Shown here one piece after another: positions 34,703 through 42,606 of a stretch of DNA of 64,000 nucleotides (position 1 is its first letter; each line of letters begins with the position of its first letter). The stretch is from Gymnodinialimonas sp. 57CJ19 (GTDB taxonomy: Bacteria > Pseudomonadota > Alphaproteobacteria > Rhodobacterales > Rhodobacteraceae). The stretch is from positions 904,001 to 968,000 of the forward strand of contig NZ_CP151587.1 in assembly GCF_038396845.1 (NCBI RefSeq), given 5' to 3'. The translations under genes and the position numbers were made by a program. Under the pieces are notes generated by a model. It did not search any database. It was not told where the DNA came from and worked only from the letters and a program-made list of their open reading frames with translations.

Positions 34703-36028
34703 ATGAAGAAACTGATGATGGCCGCCGTGGGCGGCATTGCAGGCGGGGTGTTGTTGAGCACTCAGGTCGCGGGCCCGTTGCTGGCGCAAGAAGCCGAGCG
34801 GAATGCCTCGGTCTATGAGCAGTTGGACCTGTTCGGCGATATTTTCGAGCGTATCCGCCAGAACTACGTGGAAGAAGTGGACGAGGCAGAGCTGATTGAA
34901 GCGGCGATCAACGGCATGCTGATTTCACTCGATCCGCATTCCTCGTACATCTCGGCCAGCGACTTCGAAGACATGCAGGTGCAGACCCGCGGCGAGTTCG
35001 GCGGACTTGGCATTGAAGTGACGCAGGAAGATGGCTTTGTGCGGGTCATCACGCCAATGGATGACACGCCAGCGATGGAAGCGGGTGTTGAGGCGGGTGA
35101 CTTCATCACCGCCGTCGACGGAGAGGCGCTGTTGGGTCTGACGCTGGAACAAGCGGTGGACCTGATGCGCGGCCCGGTGGGCAGCGATATCGTCATCACC
35201 ATCGTGCGCGAAGGCGCAGAGGAGCCGATCGACCTGACGATCACACGGGACCGTATCCAGCTGACCGCTGTGCGGGCGCGCCTTGAGGGCAACACCGCCG
35301 TTCTGCGGGTGTCCACCTTCAGCGACCAGACGTTCCCCAACTTGCGTGACGGCTTGCTTGAGCTGATCGAAGAAGTGGGCGGGCTCGACAATATGAATGG
35401 TGTCGTGCTGGACCTGCGCAACAACCCCGGCGGGTTGCTGAACCAGGCGATCCGCGTGTCTGACGCATTCCTGGAGCAAGGCGAAATCGTTTCGACCCGT
35501 GGCCGCGAGCCGCAGGATGGAGAGCGCTACAACGCAACCCCCGGCGATCTGATTGAAGGCCTGCCGATGGTGGTGCTGATCAACGGCGGCTCGGCTTCCG
35601 CATCGGAAATCGTGGCCGGCGCGTTGCAAGACCACCGCCGCGCGGTAATCGTGGGCACCAACAGCTTCGGCAAAGGCTCGGTCCAGTCGGTGATGCCGTT
35701 GGCCGGTGACGGGGCTATGCGTCTGACGACCTCGCTGTACTACACACCCTCGGGCCGTTCGATCCAAGCCCTTGGCGTGGCCCCGGACATCATCGTGGAA
35801 CAGCGTGATCCCGTAGAAGTTGAGGAAGACGACGAGGGCCGTCCCGCCCGGACCGAAGCAGGTCTGCGCGGCGCGATCGAGAATTCGTCCCTGACCGAAG
35901 ACCAGTTGCAGCAGTTGCAGGAAGAGCGCGAGGCCGCAGAAGCCACCGCCGCCCTGCGCAACGAGGATTATCAACTGGCCTATGCCATTGATATCCTGAC
36001 CGGTCTTGGCGCTTTGGGCCCAAACTGA
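34703..36028 (+). CDS. ctpA: C-terminal processing peptidase CtpA (S41 family)
   Basis: CtpA is a periplasmic serine protease that trims or degrades proteins by their C-termini. The 441-residue protein has a signal sequence (MMAAVGGIAGGVLLSTQVAG), the N-terminal LDPHSSYISASDFEDMQVQ segment, a PDZ domain (about 85-170) with FGGLGIEVTQEDG, and the protease core with LDLRNNPGGLLNQAI, the serine in INGGSASASEIVAGALQD and the lysine in GTNSFGKGSVQ. The C-terminus is acidic. It lies 64 bases after the envC-like gene, and a GAGGA site precedes its ATG. It probably regulates cell-wall enzymes along with the EnvC-like protein. Confidence 0.97.
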   Translation: MKKLMMAAVGGIAGGVLLSTQVAGPLLAQEAERNASVYEQLDLFGDIFERIRQNYVEEVDEAELIEAAINGMLISLDPHSSYISASDFEDMQVQTRGEFGGLGIEVTQEDGFVRVITPMDDTPAMEAGVEAGDFITAVDGEALLGLTLEQAVDLMRGPVGSDIVITIVREGAEEPIDLTITRDRIQLTAVRARLEGNTAVLRVSTFSDQTFPNLRDGLLELIEEVGGLDNMNGVVLDLRNNPGGLLNQAIRVSDAFLEQGEIVSTRGREPQDGERYNATPGDLIEGLPMVVLINGGSASASEIVAGALQDHRRAVIVGTNSFGKGSVQSVMPLAGDGAMRLTTSLYYTPSGRSIQALGVAPDIIVEQRDPVEVEEDDEGRPARTEAGLRGAIENSSLTEDQLQQLQEEREAAEATAALRNEDYQLAYAIDILTGLGALGPN

Positions 36029-36029
36029 G

Positions 36030-36494
36030 GTGAGCGCTGATCTACCCTATCGCCCCTGCGCGGGGGTCGTTTTGACCAACGCGGAGGGGCGCATCTTTGC
36101 GGGCCAGAGGGCCGGTATGGACACGCCCGCCTGGCAGATGCCGCAAGGGGGGCTGGACGAGGGCGAAGACCCCGTCGATGCCGCCTACCGAGAGCTTGAG
36201 GAAGAAACCGGCGTGGGCCGGGATCATGTCACTTTCATCGGCAAGACCGCTGACTGGCTGACCTATGATTTCCCGCCTGAGCTGGCCTTGGGGCGGTGGA
36301 AGGACAAATATCGCGGACAAAAGCAGATGTGGGTGCATGTGCGCCTTGATGCGCCCGATAGTGTCATCAACCTGAACCACAAGGACGTGGAGTTCAGCGA
36401 TTGGCGGTGGATGACGAAGCGGGATATCCTGACTGTGATCGTCCCGTTCAAACGCGGTATCTACAAGGCAGTCTTCAAGGAGTTTGCCCTGTGA
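36030..36494 (+). CDS. rppH: RNA pyrophosphohydrolase RppH (Nudix)
   Basis: RppH removes pyrophosphate from the 5' end of mRNAs and so starts decay. The protein shows LPYRPCAGVVLTNAEGRIF, the complete Nudix box GGLDEGEDPVDAAYRELEEETG and the typical WLTYDFPPEL and RYRGQKQMW-like region (here KYRGQKQMW). The start is taken as GTG at 36030, one base after the ctpA stop, giving 154 residues and VSADLPYRPC at the N-terminus, which fits the family. The stop overlaps the GTG start of the next gene (GTGA). Confidence 0.96.
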   Translation: MSADLPYRPCAGVVLTNAEGRIFAGQRAGMDTPAWQMPQGGLDEGEDPVDAAYRELEEETGVGRDHVTFIGKTADWLTYDFPPELALGRWKDKYRGQKQMWVHVRLDAPDSVINLNHKDVEFSDWRWMTKRDILTVIVPFKRGIYKAVFKEFAL

Positions 36495-36994
36495 TCCGCC
36501 AGCTTGCCTTTGGTGCAGCGCTTGTTGCCGCCACATTGAATGCGGTTCCGGCCTCGGCCCTGTCTTGCGTGAATCCATCCGTGGCAAGCACCTATCAGCG
36601 GGCAGCGGAAAGCCCCATCGACTATGTGATTGGCGTGGGGCAGCTGACCCTGACCGGTCAAAGCACACCACCCGAGGGGGCGGTGGCGCAGGGCGGCGAT
36701 ATCAACCAGATGGTGGGCTACACACAGCCCGCGCGCTTTGTAGGCGAATTTTTCACGGGGAGTGGTTTTGACTCCAGCCGTGACGTGCCTGTCACTGTCG
36801 ATGTGACCTGCGCTGCGGCATGGTGTGGGCAGGCCTCGGACGTGGCGTATGGGCTGATATTCTTCAGTGTCGAGGATGGCACCTACACGCTGACCGAAAA
36901 TGCCTGCCCGTGGGATGTCTTCCATGATGCCCACCCCGGCATGTTGGCCGAGGTGATGTCCTGCCACCAAGGCGCCTGTGCGGGGGCTTGGTAG
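36491..36994 (+). CDS. Secreted protein of unknown function, coupled to rppH
   Basis: I do not recognise the family. The GTG start overlaps the rppH stop. A signal peptide (IRQLAFGAALVAATLNAVPASA) is cleaved before LSCVNPSVAS. The 145-residue mature part holds six cysteines, including VTCAAAWCGQ and a C-terminal SCHQGACAGAW, and a middle part with ESPIDYVIGVGQLTLTGQ that reads as beta strands. It may be a small periplasmic beta-sandwich with disulfides. Coupling to rppH is likely structural, not functional. The downstream end is followed by a palindrome-rich stretch at 37008-37102. Confidence 0.78.
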   Translation: MIRQLAFGAALVAATLNAVPASALSCVNPSVASTYQRAAESPIDYVIGVGQLTLTGQSTPPEGAVAQGGDINQMVGYTQPARFVGEFFTGSGFDSSRDVPVTVDVTCAAAWCGQASDVAYGLIFFSVEDGTYTLTENACPWDVFHDAHPGMLAEVMSCHQGACAGAW

Positions 36995-37007
36995 CAAGGT
37001 GGCGTAT

Positions 37008-37102
37008 CCGGGCTAAAGCCCGGTCTACCTGATTTTGAGACGCCGCCCCGGGCCAAGGCCCGGTCCACATGGACGTTGCGTAGACCGGGCCTTGGCCCGG
37101 GG
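37008..37102. repeat. REP-like palindromic cluster, including a 20-bp perfect inverted repeat
   Basis: Three GC-rich palindromes follow one another: CCGGGCTAAAGCCCGG at 37008-37023, CCGGGCCAAGGCCCGG at 37048-37063, and its reverse complement at 37085-37100. The last two form one 20-bp perfect inverted repeat, 37046-37065 with 37083-37102, around a 17-base loop. It separates two convergent genes and may act as a bidirectional terminator or as a repeated extragenic palindrome. Confidence 0.7.
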
Positions 37103-37108
37103 ACCGGA

Positions 37109-38287
37109 TTACAAAACCCGCATCAGCCCTTCCCGCACGAAGCGCTTGGCGAGGACCATTTTCCCGTCGTCATCGAGATCGCCTTCCATGTCGCCCAATC
37201 GGAAATCGGTATTGGTGACGCAGAACGCCATCGCCTCTTTCGCGTGGGCGGGCAGGATGATCTCGGCCCCTTGGGCAACGAGGCAGACCTGATCTTCATC
37301 CGGCACGTTATGGATGCCGAAGACGATATGGGGATGGGCCCCGACGCGGCTGTCCATGGTCAGGCCATCGAGCTTCGCCAGTTGCGCCATCTGTCCTTCG
37401 ACGCGGGGCACACGGGCGGTCAGGAATTCTTCCCGGAACCCCGACAGCAGTTTGCCCACATGGGCGTCTCCGACCATCGCGACAAGCTCGGCGAAGGTAT
37501 CGTTGTAGGCATCCAGATCGGCCCCATAGCTGGCGTAGCCGGGCGGCAGAGCGCGGCGCATGGCGGGTTCACGGTGCGCTTTGGCAATGACTGCTTCGGC
37601 CAAAGCATCGGCCCAGGTGCGGAACATCAGGCCGGTGGTGATGTGGAGCGACGTCTCGTCGGTGGCGACGGCGTCATGGGCCATGCCACGGGGGATATAG
37701 ACGGCATCGCCCGGTTCCAGAACGAAGCGGTGTTCTTCTTCGCCCACATCCATACCGCGTTCAAAGGCTTGATCGGGCAGGGGCAGTTCCACGGGCGTGC
37801 CGTAGATGCGCCATTCCTTGGTGCCCGAGACTTGCAGCACCAGCACGTCGTGGCCGTCGTAATGGGGGTTGAAGCCCTGATTGCCGGGAGGAGTCATGTA
37901 GATGTTCGTCTGAACACGGGCCGACATGGCGGATTCCATCGCGCGGCAGTAACGCGCCAGCGTGGGGAGGCGTTCGTGCAGGCCCGACAGGATCACCGTT
38001 GCGCCATCGGCATGGAGTTGGTTGACCCGAACCGGGTCCACTTGGCCGGTTTCATAGGCGAAGTCCGCGGGTGTGATCTCGCCATCGGCCCGGGTCACGT
38101 TGATCTCGGGGACATGCAGGCCCATGGTCGAGACGACGCGATCAATCTCGGCGTAGCTGAGAAGGTCCGAAAAGTACCCCGGTTGGCCACGCTTGATCAG
38201 CATGGGCTTCTTTTCAAAGTAATCCTTGAAGAAGGTTTCAGGTGTTTCGGGGGCAATGGCCCAATCAAAGCTGAAGGTAGCGGTCAT
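37109..38287 (-). CDS. JmjC/cupin-type 2-oxoglutarate oxygenase (ribosomal oxygenase RoxA/YcfD-like)
   Basis: Cupin-4 proteins of the YcfD group hydroxylate an arginine of ribosomal protein uL16. The 392-residue protein shows FFKDYFEKKPMLIKRG near the N-terminus, a double-stranded beta-helix with the iron ligands in GFNPHYDGHDVLVLQVSGTK and PRGMAHDAVATDE, and the downstream helical dimerisation and winged-helix-like part. It matches the HxD...H pattern expected. The ATG at 38287 (MTATFSFDW) is chosen; another ATG at 38326 would add 13 residues. It is monocistronic, ending beside the palindromic cluster. The exact ribosomal target is inferred from the family. Confidence 0.87.
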   Translation of the reverse strand: MTATFSFDWAIAPETPETFFKDYFEKKPMLIKRGQPGYFSDLLSYAEIDRVVSTMGLHVPEINVTRADGEITPADFAYETGQVDPVRVNQLHADGATVILSGLHERLPTLARYCRAMESAMSARVQTNIYMTPPGNQGFNPHYDGHDVLVLQVSGTKEWRIYGTPVELPLPDQAFERGMDVGEEEHRFVLEPGDAVYIPRGMAHDAVATDETSLHITTGLMFRTWADALAEAVIAKAHREPAMRRALPPGYASYGADLDAYNDTFAELVAMVGDAHVGKLLSGFREEFLTARVPRVEGQMAQLAKLDGLTMDSRVGAHPHIVFGIHNVPDEDQVCLVAQGAEIILPAHAKEAMAFCVTNTDFRLGDMEGDLDDDGKMVLAKRFVREGLMRVL

Positions 38288-38474
38288 CTGGCGTCCGTTT
38301 GTTAAATCGTGGTGTTTGCTAGACATATGGAAAATCTGTTGTGTCAGTCTGAGCACGCAAGGGGGCGGGGATCAATCACTTGTGCGGGTAAGGGATCACC
38401 TCCATTGACTGAAACCGGCGGATCGGCCAAAAATTTCCCATATGTAGCCAGAATAGCATTGAGGAAATTTACCA

Positions 38475-38762
38475 ATGTCCAGCGATGATAAGAAGAAAAC
38501 TCTGACAGACGCAGAGATTACAACAGATCACCCCACCAGCCGCCGCACGGTTCTGGGCGTCATGGGGGCCGCTGGTGTTGGCGCTGCTTTGATCCCGACG
38601 GGCGCACAAGCCCAGGGCACCGACAGCGACAACGGTTCCTGGACCGATTCCGCCGGTTGCGGGCGCGGTAGCGGTGGCTATTCCACCGGGATCACCGATG
38701 CCGACAACGGCTCTCTCGGGACAGACGCGCCGGGTGCCGGTCGCGGTGCGCCTTACTGCTGA
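38475..38762 (+). CDS. Small Tat-exported protein with two TDxDNG...GxGRG repeats
   Basis: The 95-residue protein has a twin-arginine signal: TSRRTVLGVMGAAGVGAALIP, cleaved near AQAQ. The mature part of about 48 residues is two imperfect repeats, TDSDNGSWTDSAGCGRG and TDADNGSLGTDAPGAGRG, joined by SGGYSTGI. DxDNG resembles a calcium-binding loop. It ends PYC, and two cysteines are present. Export by Tat suggests it folds or takes up a cofactor in the cytoplasm, surprising for such a small protein. I know no function. It stands alone between the JmjC gene (divergent) and a convergent esterase gene. Confidence 0.8.
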   Translation: MSSDDKKKTLTDAEITTDHPTSRRTVLGVMGAAGVGAALIPTGAQAQGTDSDNGSWTDSAGCGRGSGGYSTGITDADNGSLGTDAPGAGRGAPYC

Positions 38763-38791
38763 TATCGGCGCGGGCTGAGAGGCCTGCTTTT

Positions 38792-38814
38792 TCGATATTT
38801 ATGAAAAGATGAAG
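38792..38814 (-). repeat. Dispersed 3' element, copy 2 (CTTCATCTTTTCAT type)
   Basis: Read on the minus strand, the element begins CTTCATCTTTTCATAAATAT. It lies 33 bases after the stop of the 38848-39786 esterase gene. The same 23 bases occur at 48963-48985 after the dsbA-like gene, again in the sense of the gene. Confidence 0.7.
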
Positions 38815-38847
38815 AGCGGGAATGGCGGAGAGGTCATCCCGCTCTTT

Positions 38848-39786
38848 CTATGTGCGGTCCATGGCGCGGGCGAGGGCTTGGGTTGCGCGGCTAAAGGCGG
38901 AGGCTGCGGCGGGTGATTGAGAGCGCCAGCGGATGAAGCCGTGGATCATGCCTTCCGCCTTTTCGTGCCAGATGAGTTTGGACGCGGCGAGGAGAGTGGC
39001 GGCGAGCGCCTCGCCGTCGCCGAGGAGCGGGTCGAGCGCCGCCGTCAGGAGGATGGCGGGAGGGAGGTTTGCGGGATTGCTTGTTGCGGGGGCAGAGAAG
39101 GCATCGGCTGGCGCGGTGCCGAGGTAGTCGCGCCAGCAGCGATGCATCATGGCACGTGACAGGTAGGGCGCATCGGCGTGGGTGGCGTAGCTGGAGGCCC
39201 GACAGATGGGGTCCGTGGCGGGATAGATCAGGAAGAGGCCCGCCGCGCGATTGGTCTTGAGCGCGGTGCCGAGGGCGAGGTTGCCGCCCGCGCTATCGCC
39301 GCCGAGCCAGATCAGGGGCGCAGCGCCGAGGGGGGATTGGCCCGATGTGAGACGATTCAGCGCCGCTACACATTCGTTCAGGGCCGTGGGGTAGGGCTGT
39401 TCCGGGGCGAGGGCGTAGTCAATGCTGACCACGCGCATGCCGGTATCAAGGGCGATGTCTGCGCAGACATGGTCATGGCCGCGCAGGGTACCAAGGCTCC
39501 ACCCGCCGCCATGTATATAGAGCAGCACCTCGGCACGGGGATTGGCGGTGGCGTAGCTGCGCAGGGGCACGTTGCGGCCGTTGCAGTGCAGGGACCAGTC
39601 GTGGGTGGTGACATCAGAGGGGAGGGGCGGCAGCGTGGTCTCCATCGCGGCGACGGCGGCGCGCAGGGTCGCGATCGAGCGCAGGTGATCCGGAGTTGGG
39701 TCCGGGTCAGCCTCCATGGCCCGCACCAGGGGCCAGAGGTCCGGATGCAGGTCTGGGTAGGGGGCAACCGCGTCGCCCATGGTCAC
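38848..39786 (-). CDS. Alpha/beta-hydrolase, hormone-sensitive lipase-like esterase
   Basis: A cytoplasmic carboxylesterase of family IV. The 312-residue protein carries the oxyanion motif YIHGGGWSLG, the nucleophile in WLGGDSAGGNLALG, the acid in ALDPLLGDGEALA and the histidine in GMIHGFIRW, all in order. The substrate is unknown; short acyl esters are usual. It starts with GTG overlapping the stop of the preceding membrane protein gene (GTGA), so the two are co-translated; an ATG 6 bases downstream is an alternative. A 3' element and low-complexity sequence follow its stop. Confidence 0.9.
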   Translation of the reverse strand: MTMGDAVAPYPDLHPDLWPLVRAMEADPDPTPDHLRSIATLRAAVAAMETTLPPLPSDVTTHDWSLHCNGRNVPLRSYATANPRAEVLLYIHGGGWSLGTLRGHDHVCADIALDTGMRVVSIDYALAPEQPYPTALNECVAALNRLTSGQSPLGAAPLIWLGGDSAGGNLALGTALKTNRAAGLFLIYPATDPICRASSYATHADAPYLSRAMMHRCWRDYLGTAPADAFSAPATSNPANLPPAILLTAALDPLLGDGEALAATLLAASKLIWHEKAEGMIHGFIRWRSQSPAAASAFSRATQALARAMDRT

Positions 39787-40484
39787 ATCATCTTGATGAC
39801 GTCTTTGTCGATCGCCAGAATGTAGCCGCGCCGGGCGATGTTCTTGACCAGCAACTCGCTTACCATCTGGTTGCCGAGCGTATCACGCAGGCGTTTGATG
39901 CGCGTGGCCCCGGCGGCTTCATCCACGTCGGATTCCAGTTTGCCAGAGACCATCGCCTCGATCTGGGCACCGGAGAGCACGTCATCGTCCAGCCGCGCCT
40001 CGGCCAGCACCGAGAGCGTTTCCATCGCCGCATCGGTCAATTTGAATTCGAGGTTGTTGATCAGCACCACCCGTTCTTCACGCGACAGGATCAGGGAGGA
40101 CACCTGAATGCCCTGACGCTCGATCTCGCCCATGCGGCGGTTGAGGGTGATGATGGTAATCAGGAACACCAAGCACGCCACCAGAAGGGCCGTCGCGAAG
40201 ATCATCAGGACGAAGATCACTGCCCGGTAGCTGGCCAGCACCTTAGAGAAGGTCGTGCCTGATTGGGCCAGCACTTCGAGCATCGCAATGGCATCGGGGT
40301 TGCGCACGTCATTGACCTCGAACACCTGGACCACCGCCTCGTTAAAGGCGTCTGCGTCGGGGAGGTTCATGAACAATAAAACGGCGGAGGTCACGAGAAC
40401 CGCGACGACCGCCAGAATGCCTAATTGTACGACGCGCGTAGACGCGATCCGTGTGTCAGAAACGGAGGTAGTATTGTCCGGCAT
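39783..40484 (-). CDS. Membrane protein with C-terminal winged-helix domain
   Basis: The 233-residue protein has two membrane helices: LGILAVVAVLVTSAVLLFM near residues 22-40 and YRAVIFVLMIFATALLVACLVFLI near 88-111, with about 45 periplasmic residues between them. The C-terminal 110 residues look like a winged helix of the transcriptional-regulator type: VVLINNLEFKLTDAAMETLSVLAE, then GATRIKRLRDTLGNQMVSELLVKNIARRGYIL, where the arginine-rich helix and the GYIL wing match OmpR-like domains. This would make it a ToxR-like membrane regulator, facing inward. An AAGGAG site supports the ATG at 40484. It overlaps a secreted protein gene upstream by 29 bases and couples to the esterase downstream. 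Targets are unknown. Confidence 0.75.
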   Translation of the reverse strand: MPDNTTSVSDTRIASTRVVQLGILAVVAVLVTSAVLLFMNLPDADAFNEAVVQVFEVNDVRNPDAIAMLEVLAQSGTTFSKVLASYRAVIFVLMIFATALLVACLVFLITIITLNRRMGEIERQGIQVSSLILSREERVVLINNLEFKLTDAAMETLSVLAEARLDDDVLSGAQIEAMVSGKLESDVDEAAGATRIKRLRDTLGNQMVSELLVKNIARRGYILAIDKDVIKMM

Positions 40485-40761
40485 CCGATCTCCTTGATGC
40501 GAGGCCGGAATCGTCAAAGACCGAGCTCACATTCACCAACGTCCAACCCTGAGCGGCCAAACGGCTTGCGATGACGCCAGAGGCGGCACCGACCGAACAG
40601 GCGCTATCAGGTACTTGGATCACACCGTAGTGCAGACGCAAAGGGTTATCCATCCTTGCGCGATAGTCCGCGTAACAAGCGGCGTGCAGGGGGGCGGCCA
40701 AAACCGAGAGGGCAAGGGCCGCGAGGAGTGGTCTGAAAAGAGATTTTATCGTTCGGGTCAT
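40456..40761 (-). CDS. Small secreted protein upstream of the membrane winged-helix gene
   Basis: This 101-residue protein begins with a signal peptide (TIKSLFRPLLAALALSVLAAP, cleaved after LHA). The mature part ACYADYRARMDNPLRLHYGVIQ...SACSVGAASGVIASRLAAQGW carries two cysteines and ends with ASRRSDAGQYYLRF. I do not know the family; the form resembles small periplasmic BA-fold proteins. It overlaps the start of the membrane winged-helix gene by 29 bases and shares its strand, so the two may form a sensor pair with a periplasmic partner. This is inference from position. Confidence 0.72.
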   Translation of the reverse strand: MTRTIKSLFRPLLAALALSVLAAPLHAACYADYRARMDNPLRLHYGVIQVPDSACSVGAASGVIASRLAAQGWTLVNVSSVFDDSGLASRRSDAGQYYLRF

Positions 40762-41003
40762 AATGGAGTGCTCATCTATTGTGCTGAAAGGGGCAGCTTC
40801 ACGAACGGATATGTGCCGGAGAGGCTCTGTCATTCAATATCGGGGGGGCGCCGGGGGGGCTGTTATCCGATAGCGGGCATCGGTTTTTGCCTTGCGGGGT
40901 TGGATTGCAGGACCGTTACACATCGGCAATTGCTGCCGGACCAAGACCATTTTTGCTATCAGACCAGATTTCGACGCACCGCCATTTTTTCAGAGTGATT
41001 TTC

Positions 41004-41567
41004 ATGACCAAATCTATTACCGCCCTTGCCGGTGTCGTCATTATCGGCTGCATCGCCTCAACGGCTTCAGCACAGAATATTGTGAGCATCCAAACCGGTG
41101 CCGCTGCGAACACCACGGGCGAAGTGGCCGGATATGTCGGTTGGAACGCCACCGCAATTCCTCGACCCGCCGCAGGTGAGCTTCCTTCGTGCGCACTGTT
41201 CGGCATGATGTCGTCGACCCCCTGCAGCACGGATGCGCTACCGTCGCGATCCCCGGTCCGATCCAGCCCGCGGTACCCGGTTGCTGGCGAATGGGCGTTG
41301 GGCACGGTATGCTCTCGGGTGGAAGACGTCATTATCGGTGGGGATATGTTGTTCGCGCATTGCTTCGAGGTGATGACGCCGGATTCGATCACCCCGATCG
41401 TCCTGGACGAGCCTTTTGTATGCACGAGTGATGGGTTCTTTTCGCGGCAGCCATGTGACGTCAGCTATGTAGCGCGAGAAAATAGGTGGGGTCTGGTTCC
41501 GCTGGCCGAGTCAATCGATCCCCAACAGTCCGCGCGAATAGACAACAGCCAAGACGCGCCTCGTTGA
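41004..41567 (+). CDS. Secreted cysteine-containing protein of unknown function
   Basis: The start at 41004 gives a signal peptide (MTKSITALAGVVIIGCIASTASA) cleaved before QNIVSIQTG. The mature protein of about 164 residues has seven cysteines in spaced pairs such as LPSCALFGMMSSTPCS and FVCTSDGFFSRQPCDVSYV, consistent with disulfide bonds outside the cytoplasm. No domain is recognised. It is separated from the divergent 40456-40761 gene by about 240 bases. Some codons look less biased than in core genes. An AGAGTGA site precedes the ATG. Confidence 0.7.
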   Translation: MTKSITALAGVVIIGCIASTASAQNIVSIQTGAAANTTGEVAGYVGWNATAIPRPAAGELPSCALFGMMSSTPCSTDALPSRSPVRSSPRYPVAGEWALGTVCSRVEDVIIGGDMLFAHCFEVMTPDSITPIVLDEPFVCTSDGFFSRQPCDVSYVARENRWGLVPLAESIDPQQSARIDNSQDAPR

Positions 41568-42079
41568 TCGAAAGCGACGCGCCCATCAGCGACGTTCCGT
41601 CGGAGGCGATGGAGCGTTCCATAGGTATAGCGTAGGGTCTGGGTGTGCTGGGGGTAGCAGGTTTTGCCCTATCACGGCAGCCTGCCGGGGCTAGGCTACG
41701 TGGGCCTAATTCCGGCTCTAATGCCGGAAGGGTAGGTCATCATCCGACGCAGCATGGCGCGTGATGCCCCCACAGTCGGTCACCTGGAAATCCTTTGCCT
41801 CGTTTATGGAATGCGAGAGTTGACGGGCAATCCCCGCGCTATGGGATGGGATTGACCGCTGTGAAAATGCGCCCTGAATTCGGGGCGTTATCCGATAGCA
41901 CCCGAAGCAATATTCGATATCGCGCGCCCGTCATTGCATGGCCAAGATCAGAGCGCCGAAAGTTCCCCTACAGGCGCCGAATGAGTGCGCTCCCCCGTTC
42001 AGGCAAGGCAGGAACCCAAGCCCGCCCTGTTCTGAACACCCCAAGATTGACCATGTGAACAAGACAAGGGAACAAGATT
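41568..42079. other. 512-base intergenic stretch without a recognised gene
   Basis: Several short inverted repeats are present (for example CCGG-CTCTAATG-CCGG near 41724), but no frame has convincing codon bias or a ribosome site, and no known riboswitch or small RNA family is recognisable. The right end presumably holds the promoter of the 42080 gene. Confidence 0.5.
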
Positions 42080-42523
42080 ATGCTCAACAAATTCTCCAGA
42101 ACCATGACCGCAGGCCTTTTGGCTGTGACGTTGGCTCTTACGGGTGTAGCGGCCTCGACCTCTCCGGCGGCGGCCAACGGGCACCGCAACAATGGCGGCG
42201 AAGCGGCCGCTATTTTGGGCGGGTTGCTGCTTCTTTATGGCATTAGCCAAGTGGGCCGGAACAACGGCCACCGGGGCAATCCGCCGGTGATCCATCAGCC
42301 ACGCCCGCAACCGGTGCAGCGTGTGGCCCCCTCCCGCTGCTTGATCCAAGGCCATGACGGCAATGGCCGGTTCCGGGGCTATCGCCAGCAGTGCATGCAG
42401 CGCCACGCGCAGAACACCCACCTGTTGCCGCAGAACTGTCTGCGCCGGGTCTGGACGCCGAACGGCCAGCGCACCATCTACCGCGCCCGTTGCCTGACCA
42501 ATAATGGCTGGACCCAAGGCTAA
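42080..42523 (+). CDS. Secreted small protein with internal hydrophobic segment, unknown function
   Basis: The 147-residue protein has a signal peptide (MTAGLLAVTLALTGVAASTS, ending about PAAA), a glycine-rich linker with a second hydrophobic stretch AAAILGGLLLLYGISQVG, a proline-rich spacer (NPPVIHQPRPQPVQR), and a C-terminal part with four cysteines (SRCLIQGHDGNGRFRGYRQQC, NCLRRVW, RARCLTNNGW). Similar layouts are common in small Rhodobacterales periplasmic proteins, but I cannot name a function. It ends at a clear intrinsic terminator. Confidence 0.75.
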   Translation: MLNKFSRTMTAGLLAVTLALTGVAASTSPAAANGHRNNGGEAAAILGGLLLLYGISQVGRNNGHRGNPPVIHQPRPQPVQRVAPSRCLIQGHDGNGRFRGYRQQCMQRHAQNTHLLPQNCLRRVWTPNGQRTIYRARCLTNNGWTQG

Positions 42524-42554
42524 GTCAGCGAGTTTTCCGAGCAGTCAGAACGGA

Positions 42555-42590
42555 GCGGCGCGACCACAGGGTTGCGCCGCCTTTTTCTTT
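42555..42590 (+). terminator. Intrinsic terminator after the 42080 gene
   Basis: GCGGCGCGACC and GGTTGCGCCGC pair over 11 bp with one G-U, closed by a 4-base loop and followed by CTTTTTCTTT. Confidence 0.8.
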
Positions 42591-42606
42591 GGCGCACTTC
42601 GGGGCC

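Noticed and set aside
41795..42058. An 87-codon frame in the 41.6-42.1 kb gap
   Set aside because: Weak codon bias, many Arg/Pro/Ser codons and no ribosome site; considered chance.
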